In this document: in pieces, positions 1 to 8,835 of the stretch
Position numbering within the stretch: position 1 is the stretch's first letter
Layout: each line of letters opens with the position of its first letter
Assembly (NCBI RefSeq): GCF_000768675.1
Contig: NZ_AVPI01000024.1
Span: forward strand, 1 to 37,434
Direction: 5' to 3'
Source of the DNA: Knoellia flava TL1
GTDB lineage: Bacteria; Actinomycetota; Actinomycetes; Actinomycetales; Dermatophilaceae
DNA length: 37,434 nt
The notes under the pieces: model-generated
What the model was told of the DNA's origin: nothing
What the model saw: only the letters and a program-made list of their open reading frames with translations
The model's database searches: none
Made by a program: the position numbers and the translations under genes

Positions 1-1055
1 CCGGCGACCCCCGCGCCGCTCGGCCGGTCGGCGGTCGTCCCGAACGCCCGGCCCGTCCGGTCGACGACGCGCCCCGCCGCCGTCGCCGCTGGTGGCGCCT
101 CGTCCCCGTCGTCCTGCTCGCCTGGCTGGCGTTCCTGGTCTTCAGCCCGTTCCACGCCTGGAGCACGGTCTCGCGCGTCGACGACGCCCCCTCGGGCGAG
201 CGCCCTGCCGAGACCCCCGGCAGCACCTACCTCCTCGTCGGCTCGGACGCTCGCGACGACCTCACCCCGGAGCAGCGCAGGGAGCTCGGCACCGGCACCG
301 CCGAGGGGCGACGGACCGACTCGATCATGCTCGTCCACAAGCCGGCGGGCGGCGGCAAGTCGGTCATCGTGTCCATCCCGCGCGACAGCTACATGCCGAT
401 CCCCGGGCACAACAGCAACAAGGTCAACGCGGCCTTCTCGATCGGCGGCCCGCAGCTGCTCGTCCAGACGCTCGAGCAGGTCACCGGGCTCCGCATCGAC
501 GGCTACCTCGAGATCGGCTTCGGCGGCTTCGCCGACGTGGTCAACAGCCTCGGCGGCGTCGACATCTGCGTCCCGTTCGACATGGACGACCCCAAGGCGC
601 ACATCGACCTCAAGAAGGGCTGCCAGGTCCTCGACGGCAAGAACGCCCTCGGCTTCGTGCGCGCGCGCTACTCCGACCCGCGGGGGGACATCGGCCGGGC
701 CGACCGCCAGCGCCAGTTCCTCGGCGCGATCATGAAGGGCGCGGCCACACCGTCCACCGTCCTCAACCCGTTCCGCTACTGGGCGTTCACGCACACCGCC
801 GCGGGGGCCGTCGGGGTCGGCCAGGAGACCGGGATGCGCGACGCGGCCAACATCCTGCTCGCGATGCGCGGCGCGGGCAACGGGTCGACCCTCAGCCTCA
901 CCGTGCCGATCCAGAGCACGAACTACCAGACCGCCGCCGGGTCCTCGGTGAAGTGGGACACCGAGCGTGCCAAGGCCCTCTTCACGATGCTCCGCGAGGA
1001 CCAGCCCCTCGAGGCGCCGCCGGCCGGGACCGACGGCAAGCCCAGCGAGGGCTGA
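1..1055 (+). CDS. LytR-CpsA-Psr (LCP) family protein, 5' partial
   Basis: The 3' part of a gene that starts before the window; the reading frame is open from base 3. The visible protein has a basic, proline-rich cytoplasmic stretch, one membrane segment (WWRLVPVVLLAWLAFLVF) and an extracytoplasmic LCP domain. The domain motifs are present: RRTDSIMLV, IPRDSYMPIPG, KVNAAFSIGG and the arginine-rich FVRARYSDPRGDIGRADRQR. LCP enzymes transfer lipid-linked glycopolymers onto peptidoglycan (in mycobacteria, arabinogalactan ligation) and use the conserved Asp/Arg residues to bind pyrophosphate lipid. An LCP gene (Rv3267) lies upstream of fadE25-purE-purK in M. tuberculosis, which supports orthology. 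The polymer attached in this organism cannot be told from sequence. Confidence 0.93.
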   Translation, partial: GDPRAARPVGGRPERPARPVDDAPRRRRRWWRLVPVVLLAWLAFLVFSPFHAWSTVSRVDDAPSGERPAETPGSTYLLVGSDARDDLTPEQRRELGTGTAEGRRTDSIMLVHKPAGGGKSVIVSIPRDSYMPIPGHNSNKVNAAFSIGGPQLLVQTLEQVTGLRIDGYLEIGFGGFADVVNSLGGVDICVPFDMDDPKAHIDLKKGCQVLDGKNALGFVRARYSDPRGDIGRADRQRQFLGAIMKGAATPSTVLNPFRYWAFTHTAAGAVGVGQETGMRDAANILLAMRGAGNGSTLSLTVPIQSTNYQTAAGSSVKWDTERAKALFTMLREDQPLEAPPAGTDGKPSEG

Positions 1056-1087
1056 CCCGCACCTCCTTCACCCCAGGAACGACCAAA

Positions 1088-1123
1088 GGTATGCCGTCCG
1101 CCCACGCGGGCGGACGGCATACC
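1088..1123. terminator. Bidirectional hairpin terminator carrying the GTATGCCG motif
   Basis: Perfect 16-bp inverted repeat with arms GGTATGCCGTCCGCCC (1088-1103) and its complement (1108-1123) and a 4-nt loop. It lies between the convergent LCP and acyl-CoA dehydrogenase genes. No T-run follows on either side. The core of the arms is identical to the hairpin at 19832-19879. Confidence 0.75.
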
Positions 1124-1139
1124 GGCGTCCGGGGTCGGG

Positions 1140-2306
1140 TCAGCCCTTGAGGAGCTGGCGGGCCATGACGATGCGCTGCACCTGGTTGGTGCCCTCGTAG
1201 ATCTGGGTGATCTTGGCGTCGCGCATCATCCGCTCGAGCGGGAAGTCGCGGGTGTAGCCGGCGCCGCCGAGGAGCTGGACCGCGTCGGTCGTCACCTTCA
1301 TCGCGACGTCGGAGGCGTAGCACTTGGCCGCGGCGCCGAAGAACGGCAGGTCGGCGTCGCCGCGCTCGGACTTGGCGGCGGCGACGTAGACCATCTGCCG
1401 CGCGGCCTCGAGCTCCATCGCCATGTCGGCGAGCATGAACTGGATGCCCTGGAAGTCGGCGATGTGCTTGCCGAACTGCTTGCGCTCCTTGACGTAGGCC
1501 GTGGCCTGCTCGAGGGCGCCCTGGGCGATGCCGACCGCCTGCGCGCCGATGGTGACGCGGGTGTGGTCGAGGGTGCGCAGCGCGATCTTGAGGCCCTCGC
1601 CGGGGGCGCCGACGATGCGGTCGCCGGGGATGCGGACGTTGTCGAAGATCAGCTCGCGGGTGGGGCTGCCCTTGATGCCGAGCTTGCGCTCCTTCTCACC
1701 GAAGGAGAAGCCCTCGTCGGACTTCTCGACGACGAACGCCGTGATGTTGTTGCCGCGTGCGCCGTCGGGGTCGGTGACCGCGAGGACGGTGTAGTACTCG
1801 GAGACCCCGGCGTTCGTGATCCACGACTTCTGCCCGCTGAGGACCCAGTCGTCCCCGTCGGCCTTGGCCCGGCACTTCATCGCGGCGGTGTCGGAGCCGG
1901 CCTCGCGCTCGGACAGGCCGTAGGAGAAGCCGGCCTCACCGCGGGCGAGCGGCGGGAGGTACTTCGCCTTGACCTCCTCGGAGCCGCCGAGGATGACGGG
2001 CATCGAGCCGAGCTTGTTGACGGCCGGGATGAGCGAGGAGCTCGCGCAGACGCGAGCCACCTCCTCGATGACGATGCACGTCGCGAGGGCGTCGGCGCCG
2101 ACGCCGTCGTACTCCTCCGGCACGTGCGGGGCGAAGAAGTCGGACGCGACGAGTGCGTCGTGCGCCTCCTGCGGGTAGCGCGACTCCTCGTCCACGGCCG
2201 CCGCGAACGGCGCGATCCGGGCCTCGGCGATCTCGCGCACCGCCTCGCGGATCGCCTCGTGGTCCTCGTTGACCTGGAACAGGGGGAAGTCGGGGTTCGC
2301 ACTCAC
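1140..2306 (-). CDS. Acyl-CoA dehydrogenase (FadE25-like)
   Basis: A 388-residue protein of normal family length. FAD-dependent acyl-CoA dehydrogenases oxidise acyl-CoA to trans-2-enoyl-CoA and pass electrons to ETF. The N-terminal helical domain begins NEDHEAIREAVREIAEARI. The middle domain has FSYGLSEREAGSDTAAM and WITNAG. The C-terminal domain has RKQFGKHIADFQGIQFMLADM and IYEGTNQVQRIVMARQLL, with the catalytic Glu expected in YEGT. The GTG start at 2306 is chosen because the conserved N-terminus begins there and a TAGGAT -10 element lies 7 nt upstream, giving a leaderless transcript. A much longer open frame upstream is non-coding extension. Its place before purE-purK matches M. tuberculosis fadE25 (Rv3274c). 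The exact substrate is not determinable. Confidence 0.95.
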   Translation of the reverse strand: MSANPDFPLFQVNEDHEAIREAVREIAEARIAPFAAAVDEESRYPQEAHDALVASDFFAPHVPEEYDGVGADALATCIVIEEVARVCASSSLIPAVNKLGSMPVILGGSEEVKAKYLPPLARGEAGFSYGLSEREAGSDTAAMKCRAKADGDDWVLSGQKSWITNAGVSEYYTVLAVTDPDGARGNNITAFVVEKSDEGFSFGEKERKLGIKGSPTRELIFDNVRIPGDRIVGAPGEGLKIALRTLDHTRVTIGAQAVGIAQGALEQATAYVKERKQFGKHIADFQGIQFMLADMAMELEAARQMVYVAAAKSERGDADLPFFGAAAKCYASDVAMKVTTDAVQLLGGAGYTRDFPLERMMRDAKITQIYEGTNQVQRIVMARQLLKG

Positions 2307-2313
2307 GCCGCGA

Positions 2314-2319
2314 ATCCTA
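2314..2319 (-). promoter_or_regulatory. -10 element of a leaderless promoter for the acyl-CoA dehydrogenase
   Basis: TAGGAT read on the minus strand, followed by 7 nt and the GTG start. This spacing places the transcription start on the start codon itself. No Shine-Dalgarno sequence is present. Confidence 0.6.
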
Positions 2320-2326
2320 CCGACGC

Positions 2327-2389
2327 GTATGCCGTGCCCCTGCCGGTCTCCGTGTGGAACCGGCCACGCCGGCGCGCTCCACGGCATAC
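2327..2389. repeat. Spaced inverted pair of the GTATGCCGTG motif
   Basis: GTATGCCGTG at 2327-2336 and its exact complement CACGGCATAC at 2380-2389 lie in the divergent gap between the acyl-CoA dehydrogenase and the FG-GAP gene. The arms are 10 bp and the 43-bp loop is long. They could pair, but the position between divergent starts makes a terminator role doubtful. Confidence 0.6.
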
Positions 2390-2393
2390 ACTT

Positions 2394-2410
2394 CCCCCGG
2401 CTCGCGGGGG
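2394..2410 (+). other. Short GC hairpin upstream of the FG-GAP gene
   Basis: CCCCCG (2394-2399) and CGGGGG (2405-2410) separated by 5 nt, about 43 nt before the ATG at 2454. It would fold in the 5' leader if transcription starts upstream. Its function is unknown, and no convincing promoter for the downstream gene could be placed. Confidence 0.35.
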
Positions 2411-2453
2411 ACTCGTCGCAGGCCTTCCCTTCTGCTCGAGAAAGCCCGCTGCC

Positions 2454-4565
2454 ATGCGCCACATCCGCGCCCGCCTGTCCGTGCTCACCGTGGGGGCCGC
2501 CCTCCTGTCCACCACCGGCCTCACCCTGCCCGTCGCACACGGCGTCGAGCCCGGTCCACGCGACGAGGTCCGTGGTCGGGCCGGACATGTCATCGCCACG
2601 GCCGAGGAGCGGCTCGCCGACGCCAAGAGCCGACCCGCGCCGACCGCGACGGGGGCGGGCCCCACCGCCCCGAACGGCCCCCGCGCTCAGCGAGCGGCCG
2701 GTGACCCGCCGATCTGCGACAGCAACGCCCTCTCCGCCGCCAACCTCGGGGACCGCATGGTGGTCCGCGCCTACCACCCCGGAGCAGCCTTGCTGCGGGT
2801 CGAGCGCCAGCGCGACTACGGGGCGTGGCGACCCGTGTTCACCGTCGCCGGCGAGATCGAGCAGAGGTCCGACCGCGACATCAACATCGCGACCGTCTTC
2901 ACGTACCGCCTCACCGCGACGAGCTCCACCGGCGCGGTGCTCCTCGCCTGCGAGACCTACCCCCTTCTGGCCGCGGACAACGACGGCCGGATCCAACCGG
3001 ACTTCGTCGTCGGCACCGACAACCTGCTGCTTCGCGAGGCGTTCTGGAGTGGCTTCGTCCCCCCGGACGGGGTGTCCGGGACCCACGTCACCCCGGCGTT
3101 CTCCGCCGACGGCCGCCTCATCGCGTCGACCGTCGTCGACCCCGACACGGGTCTGGGCAGGCTCGTGGTGCGGGACGCCGCCACCGAGGTCGCAACCTTC
3201 ACGGTCGACCTCGGGGCCGAGGTCACCCCTGCGGACGCCGCCTTCTCCCCCGATGGGCAGACCCTCGCGTTCACGCGCTACGACAACATGACCGGCGACA
3301 GCCGCGGGCTCGCCTTCGTCGACGTCCACGGTCCCCACACGGTGCGCAACCACGGGGTACCCGCCATGCCCCTCGCCGAGCCGACGTGGCGTGCCGACTC
3401 CTCCGGGCTCGTGGCCACCGACCTGCGGCTGGGCGAGGGCCTGGTGTCGACCTGCGCCACGTGCACGAGCGCTACCCCGATCGCCGCCACCCGTGACGGC
3501 TACACGCCCGACGTGGGCGTCGACGGCGTCCTGCGGTTCGCCCTCACCGACGAGACCACGAGCCGGATCGTGCGCCACACCGGGACCGGGGTCGTCACGG
3601 TGGCCACCGGCGAGCCCGAGCACGTGCTGTCCACGCCCCGCACGTCGCCCAACGGGCGGGTGCACTACCTCGCGGAGGACTACGGCACCGCCTCGGAGTG
3701 GAGCGTGCGTGCGCGGATCATGTCGCTGCGCGAGGACGGTGGGCTGGAGTTCTGGCGCAACGAGGTCTTCAACGCCTACGGCTTCGACGTCCGGCAGGTC
3801 GCGAGCAAGGACACCTCCGACGTCGTCGGGTCAGCGCACCACGACATCGTCGCCCGCGACTCGGCGGGCGTCCTCTGGGCCTATGCCGGCGCGGGCTCCG
3901 TCGGTCTCGGCGCCCGCGTGCGGCTCGGTGGCGGCTGGAACGCGTTCACGCGCATCCTCGTCGCGGGCGACCTCACCGGCGACGACCGGGCCGACCTCCT
4001 CGCCACCGACTCTCTCGGCAAGCTCTGGCTGTGGAAGGGCACCGGTCGCGGCAGCTTCTCCGCCAAGGTCCAGATCGGCAGCGGCTGGTCGAGCGGCTAC
4101 ACCCTCGTCGCGCCCGGCGACCTCACCGGCGACCAGCGAGCCGACCTCGTGGCACGTGACGCGTCCGGCGTCCTGTGGCTGTATGCCGGCACGGGACGTG
4201 GCACTGTCGGCTCGCGCACCGCGATCGGGTCCGGGTGGATGAACCAGAACGCGATCCTCGGCAGCGGTGACGTCGACTACGACAGCCGGGCCGACCTGCT
4301 CTCACGCGACACCCGTGGGCGGCTGTGGCTCTGGCCGGGCGACGGCCGTGGACGGCTCGGCGCCGCACGGCTTCTCGGCACCGGGTTCGGCTCCTACACC
4401 GCCCTGACCGTGACCGGCGTGACGAACCAGCGGGCGCTCGTCTGGGGGCGCACCGCGGCAGGAGTCCTCGGGGCCCACGACATCTACGCCGACGGGTCGT
4501 TCTCGCCGAACGGCTACTACGCGCTCGGGTCCGGCTGGAACGCGATGAGCGTCATCACGTCCTGA
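2454..4565 (+). CDS. Secreted beta-propeller / FG-GAP (VCBS-like) repeat protein
   Basis: A 703-residue protein. The ATG is chosen because it opens a clear signal peptide (MRHIRARLSVLTVGAALLST... ending near THGVEP-like residues), although the Shine-Dalgarno match is weak. Residues ~85-180 form an Ig-like or fibronectin-like module of unknown type. Residues ~200-450 carry PD40/WD40-like propeller blades (FSPDGQTLAFTRY). From ~460 to the end there are at least four FG-GAP repeats of the form DLTGDDRADLLATDSLGKLWLW, with acidic DxxGDxxxDL calcium-binding loops. Such proteins are exported and often serve adhesion or envelope roles; some are appended to hydrolases, but no catalytic domain is seen here. 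It has no counterpart in the mycobacterial synteny block, so it looks like a lineage-specific insertion. Confidence 0.88.
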   Translation: MRHIRARLSVLTVGAALLSTTGLTLPVAHGVEPGPRDEVRGRAGHVIATAEERLADAKSRPAPTATGAGPTAPNGPRAQRAAGDPPICDSNALSAANLGDRMVVRAYHPGAALLRVERQRDYGAWRPVFTVAGEIEQRSDRDINIATVFTYRLTATSSTGAVLLACETYPLLAADNDGRIQPDFVVGTDNLLLREAFWSGFVPPDGVSGTHVTPAFSADGRLIASTVVDPDTGLGRLVVRDAATEVATFTVDLGAEVTPADAAFSPDGQTLAFTRYDNMTGDSRGLAFVDVHGPHTVRNHGVPAMPLAEPTWRADSSGLVATDLRLGEGLVSTCATCTSATPIAATRDGYTPDVGVDGVLRFALTDETTSRIVRHTGTGVVTVATGEPEHVLSTPRTSPNGRVHYLAEDYGTASEWSVRARIMSLREDGGLEFWRNEVFNAYGFDVRQVASKDTSDVVGSAHHDIVARDSAGVLWAYAGAGSVGLGARVRLGGGWNAFTRILVAGDLTGDDRADLLATDSLGKLWLWKGTGRGSFSAKVQIGSGWSSGYTLVAPGDLTGDQRADLVARDASGVLWLYAGTGRGTVGSRTAIGSGWMNQNAILGSGDVDYDSRADLLSRDTRGRLWLWPGDGRGRLGAARLLGTGFGSYTALTVTGVTNQRALVWGRTAAGVLGAHDIYADGSFSPNGYYALGSGWNAMSVITS

Positions 4566-4606
4566 CCCCGCGAGGTCCCAGGTCCGATGGCTCGCGTCCG
4601 GGTCAG
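4562..4606. terminator. Bidirectional hairpin spanning both convergent stop codons
   Basis: Nested inverted repeat: CTGACCC (4562-4568) pairs with GGGTCAG (4600-4606), and CGCGAG (4569-4574) pairs with CTCGCG (4591-4596). The outer arms contain the TGA stop of the FG-GAP gene and the stop of the convergent acyltransferase. No T-run is present. Confidence 0.5.
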
Positions 4607-6687
4607 CGCAGGCGCGAGTCGAGGAAGGGCGCGAGCATCCGGGCGTACTCGATGCTCAGGTGGCTGCGGTCGCGGTAGACGATGACGTCGCCCACCTGGC
4701 TGTAGCACGACGCCGCGTCGCAGAAGAGGTCGTTGAGGTCGACGACGGGTGCGCCCGCGCGTTCCGCGGCGGAGACCGCGAGATCCGGGACGACCGCCTC
4801 GGCCCGGGGCACCGCACATGCCTCGGGGTCGTTCAGGTGCTGGGCGATGCAGTTCGGCACCGGCTCACCCGCGGTCGCGGGCACGTCGGCGATGACGACG
4901 ACCTGCTTGCCCGCGGAACGCCACCGCTCGTAGCGGCTCGCGAACCCGGCGATGCCGGTCTCCGGTCCGTCGCCGGTGCCCTCCCAGCCGTAGGCCCGGG
5001 TGTAGGACGACGTGAGGACGAGCGAGACGGAGGCGTCGGCGAGCAGTGCCTCGTCCACGGCGGCGTTGTAGGCGGTGCAGCTGGCCTGTCGCTCGTCGGA
5101 GGTCTCGCCCTCCACGGTCCTGCGCGCGTCCGTCGCCGGGCAGGAGCCCTTGGTGTGCACGACGACCTTGAGGCCACGGCGCTTCCCGAGCTCGTCGACC
5201 GTCGGGATGAGGGCACCGGCGTGGGAGTCGCCGACGAGGGCGATGGTGCCCTTGGCCCCGCTGGGGTCGCCGAGCACGCAGTCGAGCAGAGCGGGGTTGC
5301 CGAGCGACTGCTGGCAGCGGGTGAAGAGCGGGTCCTTGCTCTGCGCGACGACGGCTTCGGGGGGTGACACGAGGGGGCCGTCGCCTGCGACCGAGGAGCA
5401 GCCGTCCTCGGGCACGAGGGCGCGCGGTCCGAGGCAGCGCTCCCCCGCCTCGATGCGCTGCGCCGCCTCGGTGGCGGCCCGTTGCTCCCGCTGCTCGAGC
5501 ACCGCGCCCCAGGTCGTCGTCGATCCGACGACGAGGGCCATCGCGGTGAGTGCGAAGACGAAGGCACGGCGGGGTGCCTTCGAGAGCAGTGGACCCGTGC
5601 GCAGGGGGTCCTCGACCCACGTCTTGGAGAGCCAGGCCAGGCCGAGGGTCGCCACGAGGATGAGGAGCTTCTCGGTCCAGCGCAGCGGGTGGCCCGTGAG
5701 GTGCGGGACGAGGACGATGAGCGGCCAGTGGACGAGATAGACCGAGTAGGAGATGTCGCCGACGAAGGTCATCGGACGAGTCGCGAGCACGCGGCCCACC
5801 GGCGTCTCCGCACCGGAGACGAGCAGCGCGACGGTGCCCAGCACGGGGAAGAGGGCGACCCAGCCGGGGAAGAGGCTGGCCTCGGTCAGGACGGAGCCGG
5901 AGCCGACGACGGCCGCCAGGCCGAGCCACGCGGCAACCGTGGCGCCGGGACGCCGGAGGCTGACGAGCGCAAGCGCGGTGATCCCGCCCGCGGCGAACTC
6001 CCAGACCCGGGTGAAGGTGCTCATGTAGGCGAAGGCCTGGTCCTGGAGGGTCGACACGACCGACCAGGTGAGCGAGGCCACGCTGAGCAGGGCCAGGCCG
6101 GCCAGCACGGCCTTGCGGGTGTCGCGGTGGCCCCGCAGCCGCATCACCGCGAGCAGGCCGAGGATGAGGACGGGCCAGACGGCGTAGAACTGCTCCTCGA
6201 CAGAGAGCGACCAGAAGTGCTGCGCCACCGTCGGGACGTTGTCGAGTGCCATGTAGTCGACCGCGGACGTCGCCAGCTGCCAGTTCTGGACGTAGAGGGC
6301 GCTGGCGGCGATCTCGCGCGCTGTCTGCGCCCACGTCGTGCTCGGCGCGAACAGGAGCACGCCGAGGCCGGAGAGCACGAGCACGAGCAGGCTCGCCGGC
6401 AACAGCCGTCGGATCCGACGCGCCCAGAAGCGCGTCACCCGGAGGTGGCCGGTCGAGACGATCTCGCGGTGGATGTGGGAGGTGATGAGGAAGCCGGAGA
6501 TGACGAAGAAGACGTCGACACCGACATAGCCGCCGGACAGTCGCTTGGGCCACAGGTGGTAGAGGACGACGAGTCCCACTGCGATGGCACGCAGGCCCTG
6601 GATGTCCGGGCGGAAGTCCGATGCCGGGCGTGGCTTCTGGTGGCGCTCGGCCCGGGTGGGTGCCAGCGTGGCGTCGGAGGTGCTCAT
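4603..6687 (-). CDS. Membrane O-acyltransferase with C-terminal SGNH domain (OafA/OatA type)
   Basis: A 694-residue protein. Residues ~30-380 form an acyltransferase-3 domain with about ten membrane segments, opening with the family signature DIQGLRAIAVGLVVLYHL and GGYVGVDVFFVISGFLI; the RRLLPASLL segment follows. Residues ~420-694 form an extracytoplasmic SGNH domain with the nucleophile block ALVGDSHAG and the C-terminal block DRSHLS, which supplies the catalytic Asp/His. These two-domain enzymes move acetyl or other acyl groups across the membrane onto cell-surface glycans or peptidoglycan. The acceptor is unknown. The ATG is supported by the fit of the N-terminal region and by a TAGCAT -10 element 9 nt upstream, which implies a very short leader. 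Confidence 0.93.
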   Translation of the reverse strand: MSTSDATLAPTRAERHQKPRPASDFRPDIQGLRAIAVGLVVLYHLWPKRLSGGYVGVDVFFVISGFLITSHIHREIVSTGHLRVTRFWARRIRRLLPASLLVLVLSGLGVLLFAPSTTWAQTAREIAASALYVQNWQLATSAVDYMALDNVPTVAQHFWSLSVEEQFYAVWPVLILGLLAVMRLRGHRDTRKAVLAGLALLSVASLTWSVVSTLQDQAFAYMSTFTRVWEFAAGGITALALVSLRRPGATVAAWLGLAAVVGSGSVLTEASLFPGWVALFPVLGTVALLVSGAETPVGRVLATRPMTFVGDISYSVYLVHWPLIVLVPHLTGHPLRWTEKLLILVATLGLAWLSKTWVEDPLRTGPLLSKAPRRAFVFALTAMALVVGSTTTWGAVLEQREQRAATEAAQRIEAGERCLGPRALVPEDGCSSVAGDGPLVSPPEAVVAQSKDPLFTRCQQSLGNPALLDCVLGDPSGAKGTIALVGDSHAGALIPTVDELGKRRGLKVVVHTKGSCPATDARRTVEGETSDERQASCTAYNAAVDEALLADASVSLVLTSSYTRAYGWEGTGDGPETGIAGFASRYERWRSAGKQVVVIADVPATAGEPVPNCIAQHLNDPEACAVPRAEAVVPDLAVSAAERAGAPVVDLNDLFCDAASCYSQVGDVIVYRDRSHLSIEYARMLAPFLDSRLR

Positions 6688-6696
6688 CGGGCGGCC

Positions 6697-6702
6697 ATGC
6701 TA
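6697..6702 (-). promoter_or_regulatory. -10 element for the acyltransferase
   Basis: TAGCAT on the minus strand, 9 nt before the ATG. This would give a leader of about 2-3 nt. No Shine-Dalgarno sequence is seen. Confidence 0.4.
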
Positions 6703-6763
6703 TCGGCGACCCCACGCAAGCCCCCAATCCGCGCATGTCCCGAGGGCTCGGGCGGACGGGTTG

Positions 6764-7780
6764 TCAGCGCAGGGCCGGGATGACCTCGCGCTCGAAGAGC
6801 TCGACGCCGGAGAGGTCGTAGGCGGACTCGACGAAGTTCGTGATCGCGTAGGTCATCCCGAGGTCCTGCATGTCGGCGAGCGCGCTCGCGACCTCGTCGG
6901 GCGTGCCGACCGCGGGACCCTTGCGGTAGTCGTTCAGCGTGCGCTGCACCGCCTCGTCGGGCACGCCCGCGCCGCGCAGGTGCGCCTCGATCCAGCGGAA
7001 CCGCTCCTCGACCTCGCGCGCGTCGCGCCCGATGACGACGTTGAAGTTCGACGACCGGACGATCGAGTCGAACTCCCGACCGACGTCGGCGCAGTGCTGC
7101 CTGAGGATCTCGCTCTTGTGCGCGAAGACGTCGGGCTGGCCGAGGAAGTTCGTGTAGTCGGCGTACTCCGCCGCGATCCGCAGCGTCTTGCGCTCGCCGC
7201 CGCCGGCCACCCACATGGGGATGCCGTTGCGCTCGGAGCCCTCGAACGCCGTGCCCTGGAGGGGCCGCGGGAAGCACATCGCCCCGTCGACCTGGTAGTG
7301 CTCGCCGTCGAGCGTGGCCGTGCCCGTCGTCCACATCTGCTGCATGATCTCGACGCCCTCGCGCAGCCGCGCCAGCCGCTCGCCCGCACCCGGGAAGCCG
7401 TAGCCGTAGGCGCGCCACTCGTGCTCGTACCACCCGGCGCCGATGCCCATCTCGAGCCGGCCCTCGGAGATGACGTCGACCGTCGCCGCGACCTTGGCGA
7501 GGTAGGCCGGGTTGCGATAGCTCATGCACGTGCACATCTGCCCGATCCGCACGCGACCGGTGACACCGGCGAACGCGGCCATGAGCGACCACGCCTCGTG
7601 CACCGCCTCCTCCGTCGGGTGCGGCACGGGGTGGAAGTGGTCGTAGACCCAGATCGACTCCCAGTCGCGGATGCCGTCAGCCCGCCGCGCGAGACCGGCC
7701 ATGACGCCCCAGTGCTGGTCGGGGTCGATGCCGACGAGGTCGTGACGCCAGCCCTGCGGGACGAAGATGCCGAATCTCAT
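6764..7780 (-). CDS. LLM-class F420-dependent oxidoreductase
   Basis: A 338-residue luciferase-like TIM-barrel protein. It opens MRFGIFVPQGW and has WVYDHFHPVPH, the segment RVRIGQMCTCMSYRNPAYLAKVAATVDVISEGRLEMGIGAGWYEHEW, and the C-terminal DEVASALADMQDLGMTY. These features fit the actinobacterial F420-dependent LLM oxidoreductases (TIGR03560-like) rather than FMN-dependent monooxygenases. The reaction would be hydride transfer with coenzyme F420, but the substrate is unknown. The ATG at 7780 follows a G-rich GGGTGGGGG stretch that may act as a ribosome-binding site; the longer frame upstream lacks family similarity. It diverges from the CoA-binding protein gene with a 61-bp gap. Confidence 0.9.
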   Translation of the reverse strand: MRFGIFVPQGWRHDLVGIDPDQHWGVMAGLARRADGIRDWESIWVYDHFHPVPHPTEEAVHEAWSLMAAFAGVTGRVRIGQMCTCMSYRNPAYLAKVAATVDVISEGRLEMGIGAGWYEHEWRAYGYGFPGAGERLARLREGVEIMQQMWTTGTATLDGEHYQVDGAMCFPRPLQGTAFEGSERNGIPMWVAGGGERKTLRIAAEYADYTNFLGQPDVFAHKSEILRQHCADVGREFDSIVRSSNFNVVIGRDAREVEERFRWIEAHLRGAGVPDEAVQRTLNDYRKGPAVGTPDEVASALADMQDLGMTYAITNFVESAYDLSGVELFEREVIPALR

Positions 7781-7829
7781 GCCCCCACCCAACCCGCACA
7801 CCCCGTCCCCCGCAAGCCCACCCGCGAGG

Positions 7830-7835
7830 CATGAT
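7830..7835 (+). promoter_or_regulatory. Probable -10 element, leaderless CoA-binding protein mRNA
   Basis: CATGAT followed by 6 nt and the GTG at 7842. The AGAGG just before the GTG is too close to act as a ribosome-binding site, so a leaderless start is the better explanation. Confidence 0.4.
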
Positions 7836-7841
7836 GCAGAG

Positions 7842-8294
7842 GTGACGCTTCGACACCGCAACGACCCCGACACGATCCGCGAGCTGCTCAACGACCCCGG
7901 CACCTGGGTGGTCGTGGGGCTGAGCACCAACCGGAAGCGCCCGGCATACGGCGTCGCCCAGTGGCTCAAGCACGAGCTGCACAAGGGGATCATCCCGGTC
8001 CACCCCAAGGCCGAGACCGTCCACGCCGAGCAGGGCTACGCGAGCCTCGCGGACATCCCGGACCAGGACGTCAAGGTCATCGACTGCTTCGTCAACTCCG
8101 AGCACGTGGGTGCCGTGGTCGACCAGGCCATCGAGCACAAGGACCGGCTCCAGATCGACGCCATCTGGATGCAGCAGGGCGTCGTCGACACCGCCGCTGC
8201 CGAGCGCGCCCGCAAGGTCGGGCTCGACGTCGTCATGGACACGTGCCCGCGCATCGAGTGGCCGCGCGTGCGCGGCGAGGGCTCCGCCCGCTAG
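7842..8294 (+). CDS. CoA-binding domain protein (CoA_binding_2, Rossmann fold)
   Basis: A 150-residue single-domain protein. The glycine-rich stretch WVVVGLSTNRKRPAYGVAQWL and the segment PVHPKAETV fit the small CoA-binding Rossmann proteins (YccU/YneT type). The GTG is chosen because family members begin with a short helix before the Rossmann strand (NDPDTIRELL), which this start gives. In this family the ligand is inferred to be CoA or an acyl-CoA; no catalytic activity is established. The gene stops 4 nt before the convergent purE stop, so the two transcripts must overlap. Confidence 0.88.
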   Translation: MTLRHRNDPDTIRELLNDPGTWVVVGLSTNRKRPAYGVAQWLKHELHKGIIPVHPKAETVHAEQGYASLADIPDQDVKVIDCFVNSEHVGAVVDQAIEHKDRLQIDAIWMQQGVVDTAAAERARKVGLDVVMDTCPRIEWPRVRGEGSAR

Positions 8295-8298
8295 GGGG

Positions 8299-8835
8299 TC
8301 AGGCGCGGCGGCGGTCGCGCAGGGCGGCGCCCTTGGCGTGCGCCTCGTCGCGCAGCGTGGCGCGGAACTCGCCCATCGCGGTGCGGATCCGGGCCGCCTC
8401 CTCGCCCTCGCCGGCCCCGAGGATGCGGGCCGCGAGCAGCCCGGCGTTGCGAGCCCCGCCGACCGAGACGGTGGCGACCGGCACGCCGCCCGGCATCTGG
8501 ACGATCGAGAGCAGCGAGTCCATGCCGTCGAGGTACTTCAGCGGCACCGGCACACCGATGACCGGCAGCGACGTGACCGAGGCGAGCATGCCGGGCAGGT
8601 GGGCCGCTCCCCCGGCGCCGGCGATGATGACGCGCAGGCCGCGCTCCTCCGCCTGCTGGCCGTAGGCGACCATCTCGTCGGGCATGCGGTGCGCCGAGAC
8701 GACGTCGACCTCGTGGGCGATGCCGAAGTCGTCGAGCGCCGCCGAGGCGGCCTCCATGACGGGCCAGTCGCTGTCGCTGCCCATGACGAGGCCGACGACC
8801 GGCATCCCTGCGGCGCTGCTGCTCGTGCTGGTCAT
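8299..8835 (-). CDS. purE: N5-carboxyaminoimidazole ribonucleotide mutase
   Basis: A 178-residue class I PurE. It converts N5-CAIR, made by PurK, to CAIR in purine synthesis. Hallmarks are GSDSDWPVM (phosphate and substrate binding), [11 protein letters not shown] with the catalytic His, and [12 protein letters not shown]. Family length is normal apart from a basic C-terminal tail (AALRDRRRA). The ATG overlaps the purK stop by 4 nt (ATGA), so translation is coupled and the two genes form one operon in the order purK-purE. Confidence 0.98.
   Translation of the reverse strand: MTSTSSSAAGMPVVGLVMGSDSDWPVMEAASAALDDFGIAHEVDVVSAHRMPDEMVAYGQQAEERGLRVIIAGAGGAAHLPGMLASVTSLPVIGVPVPLKYLDGMDSLLSIVQMPGGVPVATVSVGGARNAGLLAARILGAGEGEEAARIRTAMGEFRATLRDEAHAKGAALRDRRRA

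Noticed and set aside
92-1150. Alternative 352-codon frame over the LCP gene
   Set aside because: The Arg/Pro-rich product lacks any motif, while the other frame encodes all LCP signatures.
2307-3665. Minus-strand extension that would make the acyl-CoA dehydrogenase 841 residues long
   Set aside because: It overlaps the well-supported FG-GAP gene on the other strand, has no family similarity, and a promoter element sits just before the normal start at 2306.
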